A DNA stretch of 64,000 bases, taken from positions 1 to 64,000 of the forward strand of contig JAGFJG010000044.1 of assembly GCA_024102915.1 (NCBI GenBank), written 5' to 3'. Source of the DNA: Caldilineales bacterium. Lineage in GTDB: Bacteria > Chloroflexota > Anaerolineae > J102. The notes under the pieces were generated by a model, which was not told the origin of the DNA, did not search any database, and saw only the letters and a list, made by a program, of their open reading frames with translations. Shown piece after piece: positions 1 through 7,671 of the stretch. Position 1 is the stretch's first letter, and each line of letters starts with the position of its first letter. Position numbers and translations under genes: made by a program.

Positions 1-2
1 TC

Positions 3-347
3 GCCCTCGACCGCGACCTCGCCCGCGACCTCGCCAAAGAACTGAAGCTTGATGACCTGGCCGCGGCGTTGGATGCGTTGACAGTACCCAAGTCTGGCGC
101 ATCCAGGAGCGAGTGGCAAGCCTATGCCGAACAATTGCAGGCTATCATCGCCGCCCATCGCCCATCCGTGCTGGTGTTGCGCCGCGTGCAACAGGAGATC
201 GCCGAGAGCGATTCCTATCCCAAACTGACTAATGAACAATGGCGGCGCATGGCCGATTACCTCAAGGCCACAGGCCTGCTGCTCGACTGCCTGGACGTGG
301 CCTACGTCAGCGACCGCCCGGCGATTGAGGAGCAGTTGCTGAGGTGA
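3..347 (+). CDS. C-terminal fragment of a truncated protein, possibly NACHT-type NTPase tail
   Basis: The frame is open from the window edge, so only the last 114 residues are visible; the true start lies outside. The first visible residues read ALDRDLARDLAKELKLDDL, a charged A/L/D/R pattern. The rest is helical and ends in DRPAIEEQLLR. Alternating Ala-Leu-Asp-Arg runs just before a helical C-terminus are familiar from long NACHT-domain NTPases of Chloroflexota and cyanobacteria, but no NTPase motif is in view. The family is a guess from composition; that it is the coding tail of a plus-strand gene is better supported. About 260 bases without a gene follow. Confidence 0.4.
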   Translation, partial: ALDRDLARDLAKELKLDDLAAALDALTVPKSGASRSEWQAYAEQLQAIIAAHRPSVLVLRRVQQEIAESDSYPKLTNEQWRRMADYLKATGLLLDCLDVAYVSDRPAIEEQLLR

Positions 348-556
348 CTGTCACTATGGGGTGGGAAGAGAGTGGGTTTGTTGGTGGGTTGGCTGGTTGG
401 TTAGGGGGAAGTGCCGCTGAACGTGCGTGATAAGGCAAGGAGAGGAACTTCTTGTTTGCAGCCTGCGTAAAAATGATTGATGATCGATAGTAAGCTCCTC
501 TCAACGCGATGATACGAAAAGAAAAAACCTGGAAACCCGGCCTTTCGCTGAGCCGT

Positions 557-584
557 CAGCCCTCAATCTTCAATCCTTATCTTC
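557..584. repeat. Heptad-periodic element (CAATCTT type)
   Basis: Four units of seven bases in one register (CAGCCCT, then CAATCTT, CAATCCT and TATCTTC) lie 22 bases before the DinB start. Only one arm is clear. A GATTGAT-like stretch near 476-490 could be a decayed partner. The remainder of 348-606 holds a G/T-rich TTGG-repeating stretch at about 374-408 and no convincing gene. Confidence 0.45.
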
Positions 585-606
585 ACCCACCCTCCGGAGC
601 ATCCCC

Positions 607-1116
607 ATGCGCATTGCCGATATCCGACTTCTCTACGAATACAACGCCTGGGCGACCGACCGTATCCTGCAGGCGGCAGCGGGTCTCAGCCAGGAGCAGT
701 ATGTGGCGTCGTCGTCGTCGAGTTGGGGCAGCATCGCCGAAACGCTCACCCATGCATTTGAGGCTGAGCACATCTGGCGAGTGCGTTGCCAGGAAGGACG
801 CTCGCCCACCTCGATGGGAACAGCGGCCGATTACCCCGATGTGGCATCATTACGAGTCGCGTGGCAGGCCGAACGCGAGATCATGAACGCGTATCTGGCC
901 GGGCTGAGCGACGCCGATCTGGACTCCGTCATTGACTTCAAAACCACCAAAGGCGTGTCCCATCGCATCCCACTTTGGCAAATCCTTTTGCACGTGCTCA
1001 ATCACGACACGCAGCATCGCAGCGAGGTCGCCATGGCCCTGACTGCGCTCGGCCACTCGCCCGGCGATCTCGATCAGATCCTCTTCTTCCGCCAGCTTGA
1101 GGCCGGGGGTAGTTGA
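607..1116 (+). CDS. DinB family protein
   Basis: A 169-aa four-helix-bundle protein of the DinB/YfiT superfamily, usually metal-dependent enzymes such as thiol (bacillithiol) transferases or proteins induced by DNA damage. The expected three-histidine metal site is visible: His49 in LTHAFEAEH, and His133 and His137 in LNHDTQH. The N-terminal EYNAWATDRIL matches the usual YNxWA start of the family. GGAG about 10 bases upstream supports this ATG. The stop codon lies inside the first heptad of the hairpin repeat at 1111-1182. Substrate unknown. Confidence 0.85.
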   Translation: MRIADIRLLYEYNAWATDRILQAAAGLSQEQYVASSSSSWGSIAETLTHAFEAEHIWRVRCQEGRSPTSMGTAADYPDVASLRVAWQAEREIMNAYLAGLSDADLDSVIDFKTTKGVSHRIPLWQILLHVLNHDTQHRSEVAMALTALGHSPGDLDQILFFRQLEAGGS

Positions 1117-1182
1117 AGGATGCAGGTTGAAGGTTGAAATGGCAGGCTCGCATCTTCAACCTTCAACCTTGAACATTCAACT
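1111..1182. repeat. Heptad-periodic inverted repeat (TTCAACC type)
   Basis: The left arm at 1111-1138 is four heptads ending GGTTGAA, GGTTGAA. The right arm at 1155-1182 is four heptads beginning TTCAACC, TTCAACC. The inner 15 bases of each arm (1124-1138 and 1155-1169) are perfect reverse complements, and the outermost heptads AGTTGAA and TTCAACT also pair. The first heptad contains the TGA stop of the DinB gene. There is no T-run after the hairpin, so a standard terminator is not indicated. Confidence 0.85.
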
Positions 1183-1218
1183 TTAGCCCCCGCCTCCATT
1201 CCCGGCTATCATAAATGG

Positions 1219-4077
1219 GTGAAACGACGCGCTGACATCCTCGCCCTGCTGGCCCTGACCCTGGCCGTGTTGCTGGTCTACAGCCGGGCGATCTTCGCCA
1301 ACCTGGTCCCAGCCAGCGGCGATTTCCTCACTTACTTCACGCCCTATTGGGATTACGTGAACGAGGCGCTGAGGGCGGGGCGGCTGCCGCTGTGGAACCC
1401 CTACATGTTCGCCGGTGCGCCCCTGCAGGCCAACCCGCAGACGGCGATCTTCTATCCGTTGCGCTGGCCCTTCGTTTTCGTCAGCGCTGAAAAGGGTATC
1501 CTCTATTCCGCCGCCTTCCACGCCTGGCTGGGCGGGGTTTTCACTTATGCCCTGGTTCGCCGCAGCGGTCGGGTCAGCCCGCTGGCCGGATTAGCCGCCG
1601 CCCTCATCTTCGCCCTCGACGGCTGGACCACCGGCCTGGCCGGAAACCCCAATCGCATGAGTTCCGTGGCCTGGCTGCCCGCCGCCCTTCTCGTTTGGGA
1701 AATGCGCCCGGATGCGGCGGGCTTTCGGTTGAATCGCGCCACGCGCCGCTGGTTGGTGTTGCTGACCCTGGTCTGGGCGATCACCCTCCTGGTTGGACAT
1801 TCGCAAACCTTCTACATCCAGGCTGTCATTTTCGCCGTATGGGTGGCGGGTTCTGTGTTGTGGGATTGGCGGCAGGCGCGGCGCAGCGGTTCGGATTCAT
1901 CCTGGCGCTGGCTGTGGCGACGCATCTGGCCCGACCTGCTCGCCCTAATCCTGGCGTTCGGCTTCGCCCTGGCCCTCAGCGCCGTCCAACTCCTGCCCAC
2001 GCTGGAATTGACGCAGCAATCATTTCGCAGCGGCGGCCTCAGCTTCCGCGAGCACGCCGCCCTCAGCCTGCCGCCCTGGCGTCTGGGCTACACCCTGTTG
2101 CCGCACTACGCCCGTGACCTGGGTCAGGCATTGGTCAGCGACGCTTACGCCGAATGGGTGGCCTATGTCGGGCTGATCGGATTGTTTCTGGCGGCGGTGG
2201 GACTGGCATACCGGCGGGGCGGGCGCATGCGCTGGCTGGCCGCACTGTTAGTTGTCCTCGGCATCCTCCTTTCCCTGGGCGGTTACAATCCCCTGAATTA
2301 CGTGCTGTTCCGCATCATCCCCGGCTGGGATTTGTTCCGCGTGCCCGCCCGCTGGCTGGAGATGACGATGCTGGGGATAGCCATCCTGGCCGGGTTGGGC
2401 GTGGAAAACCTGTTGCAGGGCTGGGGCATCTCTCGTCCTCGAAATCGATTGTTGTTTGGGATCATGCTGGCCGGGGTGGTCGTCGCCTTGATTCTGGCCG
2501 GGCTCAGTCAGCCGAACGGGATCACCGTCGTCGCCTGGATGATTGTCCTTCTCGCTGTGGCATTTGCCGCTTTCAGCCGCAAAAACCTGCGACGGCTGGC
2601 CGTGAGTTTGCTGTTATTTGTGATGGTCGCCGAACTCTACTTTGCCAGCTACGCCCTGGCGATCCAGCATCCCACCGCACCTGAGGCCATCCGCTCCTGG
2701 CGCACGGCCCCCACCCGCATCGCCGCCGAAGACCAACCCCTTTGCCGCACTCTCAGCCTCAGCGCCACCACCTACGATCCCGGCGATCTGGCCGATCTGC
2801 GGCGCATCTACGGCCCCTATCTGGATGATTGGGCGATGGCCGATCTCATCGATGCCGCCAAAGCCAGGGAAGTGATCGCCCCCAATCTCAGCCTGTTGGC
2901 GCGGCTGCCTTCGCTCGACGGTTTTGATGGCGGCGTTTTGCCCACAGAGCGCTTCGTGCAGGCCATGAGTCTGTTTCTGCCTGCCGATGTATTAGTGGCT
3001 GATGGCCGTCTGCGCGAGCAGCTACACGAAATCCCCGACGCCCGGCTGCTTTCGCTCTTCCACGTCTGTTTCGTGATCGCTGACAAGCAGTTCGATGTCT
3101 GGCAGGATGGCGTTTATTACGACCTGGCTTTCGGCGAGTTGCTGAGCGAGTCCCAACCTGAGTTGACGATCTTGGACACGCCGAGCTTCCCGGTGTCGTC
3201 CATCGGTCTGGTCAGCCACCTGCAGGGCGGGGCGGCGCTGACGGACGGGGCCGAGGTGGCCGAACTGGTGGTGACGACCACGGATGGCCGGGAGATCGTG
3301 CTGCCCATTCGCGCGGGCATCGAGACCGCCGAAGGGATGGATGAGACCCCCGGTTTGAATCACCAGCGAGATTTGCCGGCAGTGCGCTGGCGATTCGACG
3401 CGCCCGGACAGGATGTCATCGCTCGACTCCCGCTACACGAATCCGATTTGATTGACTCTGTGCAACTGCGCTTGACAGACCCGGCAGCGAGCCTTTTCGT
3501 ACGCGGGCTGGCCTTTATCGATGATGCCAGCAGCGCCCATGCCACGCCGGTCGTCTCGCGTCATCCCTGGCGGCGTATTCATTCCGGCGATGTCAAAATC
3601 TATCGCAATGATGGCGTTCTCCCCCGCGCTTTCTTTGTCCCCAACGTCGTCTTCAGCCCCGACGATGCCCAAACCCTGACCGCGATGAAAGACCCGAATT
3701 TCGATCCGGCCACGACCTTGCTGCTTGCTTCAGGCGATCCCGTGCAGGGCGGCGAGGGCAGCGCCGAGATCGTCAGCTATGCACCCGAACGGATCGAAAT
3801 GCAGATCGAGGCGCAAAGCCCCGGCACGCTGCTGATCGCCGAAGCCTGGTATCCGGGCTGGCAGGCGGAACTGGATGGCGAACCGATTCCCGTGCAGCGC
3901 GTCGACCTGCTCTTGCAGGCCGTGAACGTGCCCGTGGGCCGCCACGAACTGACTCTGGCATTCCACCCATCCACCCTGCGTTGGGGAGCCATCCTTAGCC
4001 TGCTGACCCTGGTCATCCTTGTTCTGGCGTGGCTATTGCCCGACCGGACGAACTCCCCCTCTCCCGGCCTGGGCTGA
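1219..4077 (+). CDS. YfhO-like large membrane protein
   Basis: A 952-aa polytopic membrane protein of the YfhO group, related to GT-C fold glycosyltransferases. The start has a first membrane helix and then the family-typical loop GDFLTYFTPYWDYVNEAL and LPLWNPYMFAGAPLQANPQT, which carries acidic residues and the W-N-P motif. About a dozen hydrophobic helices follow to residue ~480, then a soluble domain (~490-920) and a last helix near the C-terminus. The soluble part includes WYPGWQAELDGEPIPVQRVD, the classic YfhO ending. GTG is chosen because the in-frame run starts there and a nearby ATG at 1214 leads to an immediate stop. Members modify lipoteichoic or cell-surface glycans; the substrate here is unknown. 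The last codons overlap a GC-rich REP-like repeat. Confidence 0.85.
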   Translation: MKRRADILALLALTLAVLLVYSRAIFANLVPASGDFLTYFTPYWDYVNEALRAGRLPLWNPYMFAGAPLQANPQTAIFYPLRWPFVFVSAEKGILYSAAFHAWLGGVFTYALVRRSGRVSPLAGLAAALIFALDGWTTGLAGNPNRMSSVAWLPAALLVWEMRPDAAGFRLNRATRRWLVLLTLVWAITLLVGHSQTFYIQAVIFAVWVAGSVLWDWRQARRSGSDSSWRWLWRRIWPDLLALILAFGFALALSAVQLLPTLELTQQSFRSGGLSFREHAALSLPPWRLGYTLLPHYARDLGQALVSDAYAEWVAYVGLIGLFLAAVGLAYRRGGRMRWLAALLVVLGILLSLGGYNPLNYVLFRIIPGWDLFRVPARWLEMTMLGIAILAGLGVENLLQGWGISRPRNRLLFGIMLAGVVVALILAGLSQPNGITVVAWMIVLLAVAFAAFSRKNLRRLAVSLLLFVMVAELYFASYALAIQHPTAPEAIRSWRTAPTRIAAEDQPLCRTLSLSATTYDPGDLADLRRIYGPYLDDWAMADLIDAAKAREVIAPNLSLLARLPSLDGFDGGVLPTERFVQAMSLFLPADVLVADGRLREQLHEIPDARLLSLFHVCFVIADKQFDVWQDGVYYDLAFGELLSESQPELTILDTPSFPVSSIGLVSHLQGGAALTDGAEVAELVVTTTDGREIVLPIRAGIETAEGMDETPGLNHQRDLPAVRWRFDAPGQDVIARLPLHESDLIDSVQLRLTDPAASLFVRGLAFIDDASSAHATPVVSRHPWRRIHSGDVKIYRNDGVLPRAFFVPNVVFSPDDAQTLTAMKDPNFDPATTLLLASGDPVQGGEGSAEIVSYAPERIEMQIEAQSPGTLLIAEAWYPGWQAELDGEPIPVQRVDLLLQAVNVPVGRHELTLAFHPSTLRWGAILSLLTLVILVLAWLLPDRTNSPSPGLG

Positions 4078-4099
4078 GGGGGGCAGGGGGGTGAGGGCG
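4055..4099. repeat. GC-rich REP-like hairpin, copy A
   Basis: One of three similar elements in the window (also at 27722-27764 and 43150-43189). It has a C-run/CTCCCGGCC left part, a G-run right part, and ends in GTGAGGGCG. It can fold as a hairpin. It overlaps the last seven or so codons of the YfhO-like gene, so the tail PSPGLG and its stop are encoded by the repeat. Confidence 0.65.
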
Positions 4100-4102
4100 C
4101 TT

Positions 4103-4131
4103 TTGTTGCGCGTCCCGCTTTCGCCTATAAT
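4103..4131 (+). promoter_or_regulatory. Sigma70-type promoter for amaP-scpB
   Basis: TTGTTG at 4103-4108 and TATAAT at 4126-4131 are separated by exactly 17 bases. The predicted transcript start is about 30 bases before the amaP ATG. This separates amaP-scpB from the upstream gene. Confidence 0.6.
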
Positions 4132-4167
4132 CATTCGCATGTGGATTGACTTAAGACGGAGCCTCGC

Positions 4168-4722
4168 ATGAACACCTTGAACAGGGCCATCACAATTGTG
4201 GTGCTTGTGGCCATTTTGATTTTGATTTTATCCCTGGCGCTTTCGCCTAATACCGTCGGCGATTGGCTGCAAATGCGGCTTGGCGATGGGCTTTCAGCCA
4301 TCGACCGCTATCAGATGACGGATCCCACAAACTTCACGCTGGCCCGCATCGCCGTCGTCATTGCCGCCATACTGCTCATCGCCCCGTTGATCCTCGCCGA
4401 ATTTCAGCGGCAGGGCGAATCCGTCGTTCGCCTGGAAACGCCGAGCGGGACCGCCCAGGTTACCGCCGACAGCATTGCCCGACGCCTTTCATGGCATTTG
4501 GATCAATTGGCCGATGTGATTGCCGTTCAGCCTTCCGTGCGCGCCCGCGGCAATCAGGTCGACGTCAACCTCGATGTCGAGACATCGCCAGAGGTGGATG
4601 TGCCGATGAAAACCGAAGAGATCATGCTCGTCACCCGCGAGGTGGTCGAAGACAGCATGGGGCTGCGCATCGGCCGGTTGGATGTGCGGATCCGTCATAG
4701 CGAATATCCAGAGTATGGATAA
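4168..4722 (+). CDS. amaP: Alkaline shock response membrane anchor protein (AmaP-like)
   Basis: A 184-aa protein with two N-terminal membrane helices (about residues 7-29 and 59-80) followed by a cytoplasmic domain with an Asp23-like pattern: VRLETPSGTAQVTADSIARR, then VDVNLDVE and a C-terminal LRIGRLDVRIR strand. AmaP proteins tether Asp23 to the membrane in Firmicutes in cell-envelope stress. No asp23 gene is adjacent; scpB follows after 9 bases, so the two are probably cotranscribed from the promoter at 4103. Confidence 0.75.
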   Translation: MNTLNRAITIVVLVAILILILSLALSPNTVGDWLQMRLGDGLSAIDRYQMTDPTNFTLARIAVVIAAILLIAPLILAEFQRQGESVVRLETPSGTAQVTADSIARRLSWHLDQLADVIAVQPSVRARGNQVDVNLDVETSPEVDVPMKTEEIMLVTREVVEDSMGLRIGRLDVRIRHSEYPEYG

Positions 4723-4731
4723 TCCTCGATC

Positions 4732-5394
4732 ATGACTGAAGTCATTGAAGCGGTCATCGCCGAAATCGAGGAGCAAGAACCGGACGAGGCTCGTCTCGAT
4801 CTGTTGCTGGAGAGCCTGCTTTTCGTTGCCGGAGAGCCAGCCCAGGTGAACAAGCTGGCGACGGCTCTTGCGGTCAAACCCAGTCAGATCGAAGCCTCTC
4901 TGGTGCGCCTGCAGGCCGACTATCAGGTGCGGGGCATCCGCCTGCAACGCCACGGGGCGGCAGTGCAACTGGTATCCGCACCTGAGGCCAGCGAAGCGAT
5001 CGAGGCCTATCTCGGCCTTGATCTCACCACCCGCCTGTCGCGCGCCGCCCTGGAAGCCCTCTCGATTATCGCCTATCGCCAGCCGGTCACTCGCCCACAA
5101 TTGGAAGCGATCCGCGGGGTGAATTGCGACGGCGTGCTGCGCACCCTGCTCAGCCGCGGGTTGGTGGAAGAGGTGGGGCGATTGGAGCAGGCCGGGCGTC
5201 CGATCCTGTACGGGACGACCTTCGAGTTTCTGCAATATTTCGGCATTACCGCGCTGGACGAACTGCCGCCGCTGGAAGAGGAAGCGATGGAGCAACTGGC
5301 CGAACGCTCGCAGATAGCAGGAGCAGAGACATCCGGCCCTGGTGAAGACTATTTTGATGAAGCCGCAGATTTCGCCGATGATACAGATGGATAG
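4732..5394 (+). CDS. scpB: Segregation and condensation protein B
   Basis: ScpB is the winged-helix kleisin-associated (kite) subunit of the SMC-ScpAB condensin that compacts and segregates chromosomes. The 220-aa protein shows the family core: LLESLLFVAGEPAQVNKLA near the start, the first winged helix, then LEALSIIAYRQPVTRPQLEAIRG and the second winged helix with GRPILYGTT. An acidic tail follows. scpA, its usual neighbour, is absent; amaP sits there instead. The last codons (EAADFADDTDG) overlap the left arm of a heptad inverted repeat. Confidence 0.93.
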   Translation: MTEVIEAVIAEIEEQEPDEARLDLLLESLLFVAGEPAQVNKLATALAVKPSQIEASLVRLQADYQVRGIRLQRHGAAVQLVSAPEASEAIEAYLGLDLTTRLSRAALEALSIIAYRQPVTRPQLEAIRGVNCDGVLRTLLSRGLVEEVGRLEQAGRPILYGTTFEFLQYFGITALDELPPLEEEAMEQLAERSQIAGAETSGPGEDYFDEAADFADDTDG

Positions 5395-5429
5395 ATGAGG
5401 AGATAATCTGCATCATCTGCGGTAATCTT
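5364..5429. repeat. Heptad-periodic inverted repeat across the scpB stop
   Basis: The left arm (about 5364-5388) lies inside the scpB coding end and the right arm (about 5406-5429) after the stop. The reverse complement of the left arm, starting ATCTGTATCATCGGCG, matches the right arm ATCTGCATCATCTGCGG with few differences. The repeat therefore codes for the end of ScpB. It lies between convergent genes. Confidence 0.65.
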
Positions 5430-5451
5430 TCACTGAGCTGAGCGGCGATTA

Positions 5452-5871
5452 CTATTCTCCGCCGTTCAGCAGCCTCTCCAAAATCTCGGGCAATCGCGTG
5501 GGCCGGCCATCGTGGGTGATGCAAACGTGTTGGGTGAATCCGGTCACCAGAGTGACGCCATTCGCATTGATCACCTCATAGTCAATCCGTATCGAGCGAC
5601 TCTTCACTTCACCGATCTGCGTACGGACAGTCACCAACTCATCGTAAAAGCAAGGGCGAAGATAACGCGCCCCAATTTCGACCACGGTCAGATAATAGCC
5701 CATTTCCTGGAAGGCGGAATAGGGCAGCCCCGCCTCACGCATCCAATCCGAGCGCCCCACCTCGAACCAGGGGATATAGGCGCTGTGATGGACGATGCCC
5801 ATAGCGTCGGTTTCGGCATAGCGCACGCGAATGAGGCTTTCGCTAATGCGACTGTCAATTTGTGTATTCAT
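5452..5871 (-). CDS. Acyl-CoA thioesterase, YbgC/4-hydroxybenzoyl-CoA thioesterase family
   Basis: A 139-aa single hot-dog domain. The signature RVRYAETDAMGIVHHSAYIPWFE includes the catalytic Asp (Asp22), and the following GRSDWMREAG helix is typical. The family hydrolyses acyl-CoA thioesters; the natural acyl group cannot be read from sequence. It starts 8 bases after the end of the upstream ATP-grasp gene on the same strand, so the two probably form an operon. Confidence 0.88.
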   Translation of the reverse strand: MNTQIDSRISESLIRVRYAETDAMGIVHHSAYIPWFEVGRSDWMREAGLPYSAFQEMGYYLTVVEIGARYLRPCFYDELVTVRTQIGEVKSRSIRIDYEVINANGVTLVTGFTQHVCITHDGRPTRLPEILERLLNGGE

Positions 5872-5879
5872 GGCAGAGG

Positions 5880-7427
5880 TTACGCCAGGGCCGCCTGCGC
5901 CTCCATGTCCAACACACTCGCCACACGTTCGTAAAGCGTCTGAGCTTCCGCTGGCGAATTCGCCACGGCCGTAAAGCCGATGCGCCCGTGCTCGCCTAGC
6001 GCGCTCATCATGTGGAAAACCACGCCGGTCTGAGTGGATTGGTTGAATTGCAGGCCATGCCGGGCGATGATGTCGAATAGATCATCGGTGGTGAAAATAC
6101 GATAGAGCGGGTTTTCCAGGTGGTCGCTGGCGACGAAGTACTTGTCCTGCCCCAACGGCGTGGTGAAAACCCCGGCCTCGGCATCGTAGACCCCATCGGT
6201 GAGGAATTGCAGCGTCAGGAAGGGATGCGTGGTGCCGCCCTTACGCAGATTGATCTCGATTGCATAGGTTTCCCACTCGCCCTCCGCCGTGAGCACGGCC
6301 ACGAAATCGATAGCGAAACGTCCGAGCACGCCAGCCTCAGCCAGGAGTTTTCCCACCTTAGCCGCGTCACGCATGATGGCGGCGGCATAGGCGCGGTCGG
6401 CGGGGAACCGCGCCCCAAAATAGCTCTGGCCGCTGGGCCCGCCCAACAACTGGTCGTGCGTCGAAAGCATCTCCACCACGCCTAACGGCGTGATGCGCAA
6501 TTGGGCGCTGGGGCTGCGGAAAACTTCGCCCATGATCCGCTCTTCCACCACGCCGCCGTGCGCCTCGAAGCGTTCCATGAAATACGTGTAATTAACTTCA
6601 GGGATCTCGAATTCCATCGCCTGCACCTGGGCGAGGATGGCATCACGTTCTCCCGCTTCTCCCGAAGCCGGAATACCTTCCAGATGCACCAAAGAGTTTC
6701 CCATGCCGCCCACGCCCTCATCCAATTTGACGATCACCTGGCGCATGGCGGGGCGTTCTCGCCGCATCTCCATGACGGCGTCCACGATCTCATCCAGGCT
6801 GCGCAAACCTTGCATCCCCAGCGGATGCCTGATCCCGGCCTCCGTGAAAAGTCGCCTCGACCCGCTTTTCGTGCCCAGGGGGAAGAACTTGGGATCGGCC
6901 CCGTACATGGGGATGCCCAGCCGCAAAGCCAGGTCTCGTTCCAGGATCGTGGTATTGAACGGGACCAGGTGCGCCCGGTTCGGGTCCGGGATCAGCGAGC
7001 GGATACGGCGTAAAATATTGGGGCGTTCCAGCAGCTTCAGGCTGAGCGGCCGCGGCGAAGCGTCATCGGGGGCGACCAGAAACAGGCGCTTGCGGGCGTG
7101 GCTGGCAATGACGCCGGGCAGCATGTGCAGATAATAATCGACTACTTCGGGCTGGATGGTCTGCGAGGTCACGTAGATGAGCCGGGCTCGCGGCTGTCGC
7201 AAAAGCAGCAGCAGAAATAGAAATCGCTCTTCATACGCTTTCAACAACGACCCGCCAATCGGCGCATCCACTGTCAGCGAGGGCGTCACCACGATGGTTT
7301 GTTCGTCCTGGTTGATGGATTGAATCGAGCGCCAGAGTGGAGCCAGCTTTTTTTGCAGATCGTCGAATTGCGCTTGCGCTTCGGCGGCGGTCAGCCCCAG
7401 TTCGGGCCTCGGTAATGATTCGCTCAT
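5880..7427 (-). CDS. ATP-grasp peptide ligase-like protein (PGM1-related)
   Basis: A 515-aa protein resembling the PGM1-type ATP-grasp peptide ligases (pheganomycin pathway) with their pre-ATP-grasp domain. The N-terminal half reads IYVTSQTIQPEVVDYYL and later PMYGADPKFFPLGTKSGSRRLF. The ATP-grasp part has VIVKLDEGVGGMGNSLV, ERIMGEVFRSPSAQLRI, and FAIDFVAV ... AIEINLRKGGTTHP, where the Glu/Asn pair is the expected metal site. The start at 7427 rather than 7535 is supported by GGGAGG just upstream and by a promoter lying inside the longer frame. The product is probably a peptide or amino-acid conjugate. No recognisable biosynthetic cluster surrounds it. Confidence 0.8.
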   Translation of the reverse strand: MSESLPRPELGLTAAEAQAQFDDLQKKLAPLWRSIQSINQDEQTIVVTPSLTVDAPIGGSLLKAYEERFLFLLLLLRQPRARLIYVTSQTIQPEVVDYYLHMLPGVIASHARKRLFLVAPDDASPRPLSLKLLERPNILRRIRSLIPDPNRAHLVPFNTTILERDLALRLGIPMYGADPKFFPLGTKSGSRRLFTEAGIRHPLGMQGLRSLDEIVDAVMEMRRERPAMRQVIVKLDEGVGGMGNSLVHLEGIPASGEAGERDAILAQVQAMEFEIPEVNYTYFMERFEAHGGVVEERIMGEVFRSPSAQLRITPLGVVEMLSTHDQLLGGPSGQSYFGARFPADRAYAAAIMRDAAKVGKLLAEAGVLGRFAIDFVAVLTAEGEWETYAIEINLRKGGTTHPFLTLQFLTDGVYDAEAGVFTTPLGQDKYFVASDHLENPLYRIFTTDDLFDIIARHGLQFNQSTQTGVVFHMMSALGEHGRIGFTAVANSPAEAQTLYERVASVLDMEAQAALA

Positions 7428-7465
7428 GTTTTCCTCCCGACAAATGCACGTGAAATACGACGGCC

Positions 7466-7494
7466 ATTCTAGTGCGGCTGTACAGACTTGGCAA
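7466..7494 (-). promoter_or_regulatory. Sigma70-type promoter for the ATP-grasp gene
   Basis: On the minus strand TTGCCA (7494-7489) and TAGAAT (7471-7466) are separated by 17 bases. This gives a 5' leader of about 30 bases and excludes the longer alternative start for the gene. Confidence 0.55.
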
Positions 7495-7671
7495 TTAAGG
7501 CGACGGCGTTTTTTCTCTTTGACGTCTGCTCGCAAGCTCTCTTGTCAGCGCCTTGCATCCCGACTAAACTGACGGTTCATGTCCGGCCTGGGGTGACAAC
7601 AGAACGAATCCGATGGGGGGCTTTCCCTCATTCTTAGACACCGCAGCCCGGCGTGAAGTTGCGCTTATCCC

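Noticed and set aside
307-504. 65-aa frame on the minus strand
   Set aside because: It overlaps the tail of the first gene, is Pro/Ser/Asn-rich from low-complexity DNA, and has no ribosome site or known domain.
1111-1182. Heptad hairpin as a Rho-independent terminator
   Set aside because: The stem is A/T-balanced and is not followed by a T-run, unlike the true terminators at 22381, 27099, 28280 and 35053.
4489-5295. 268-aa open frame on the minus strand
   Set aside because: It is antisense to amaP and scpB, both of which have firm domains. High GC content leaves long shadow frames.
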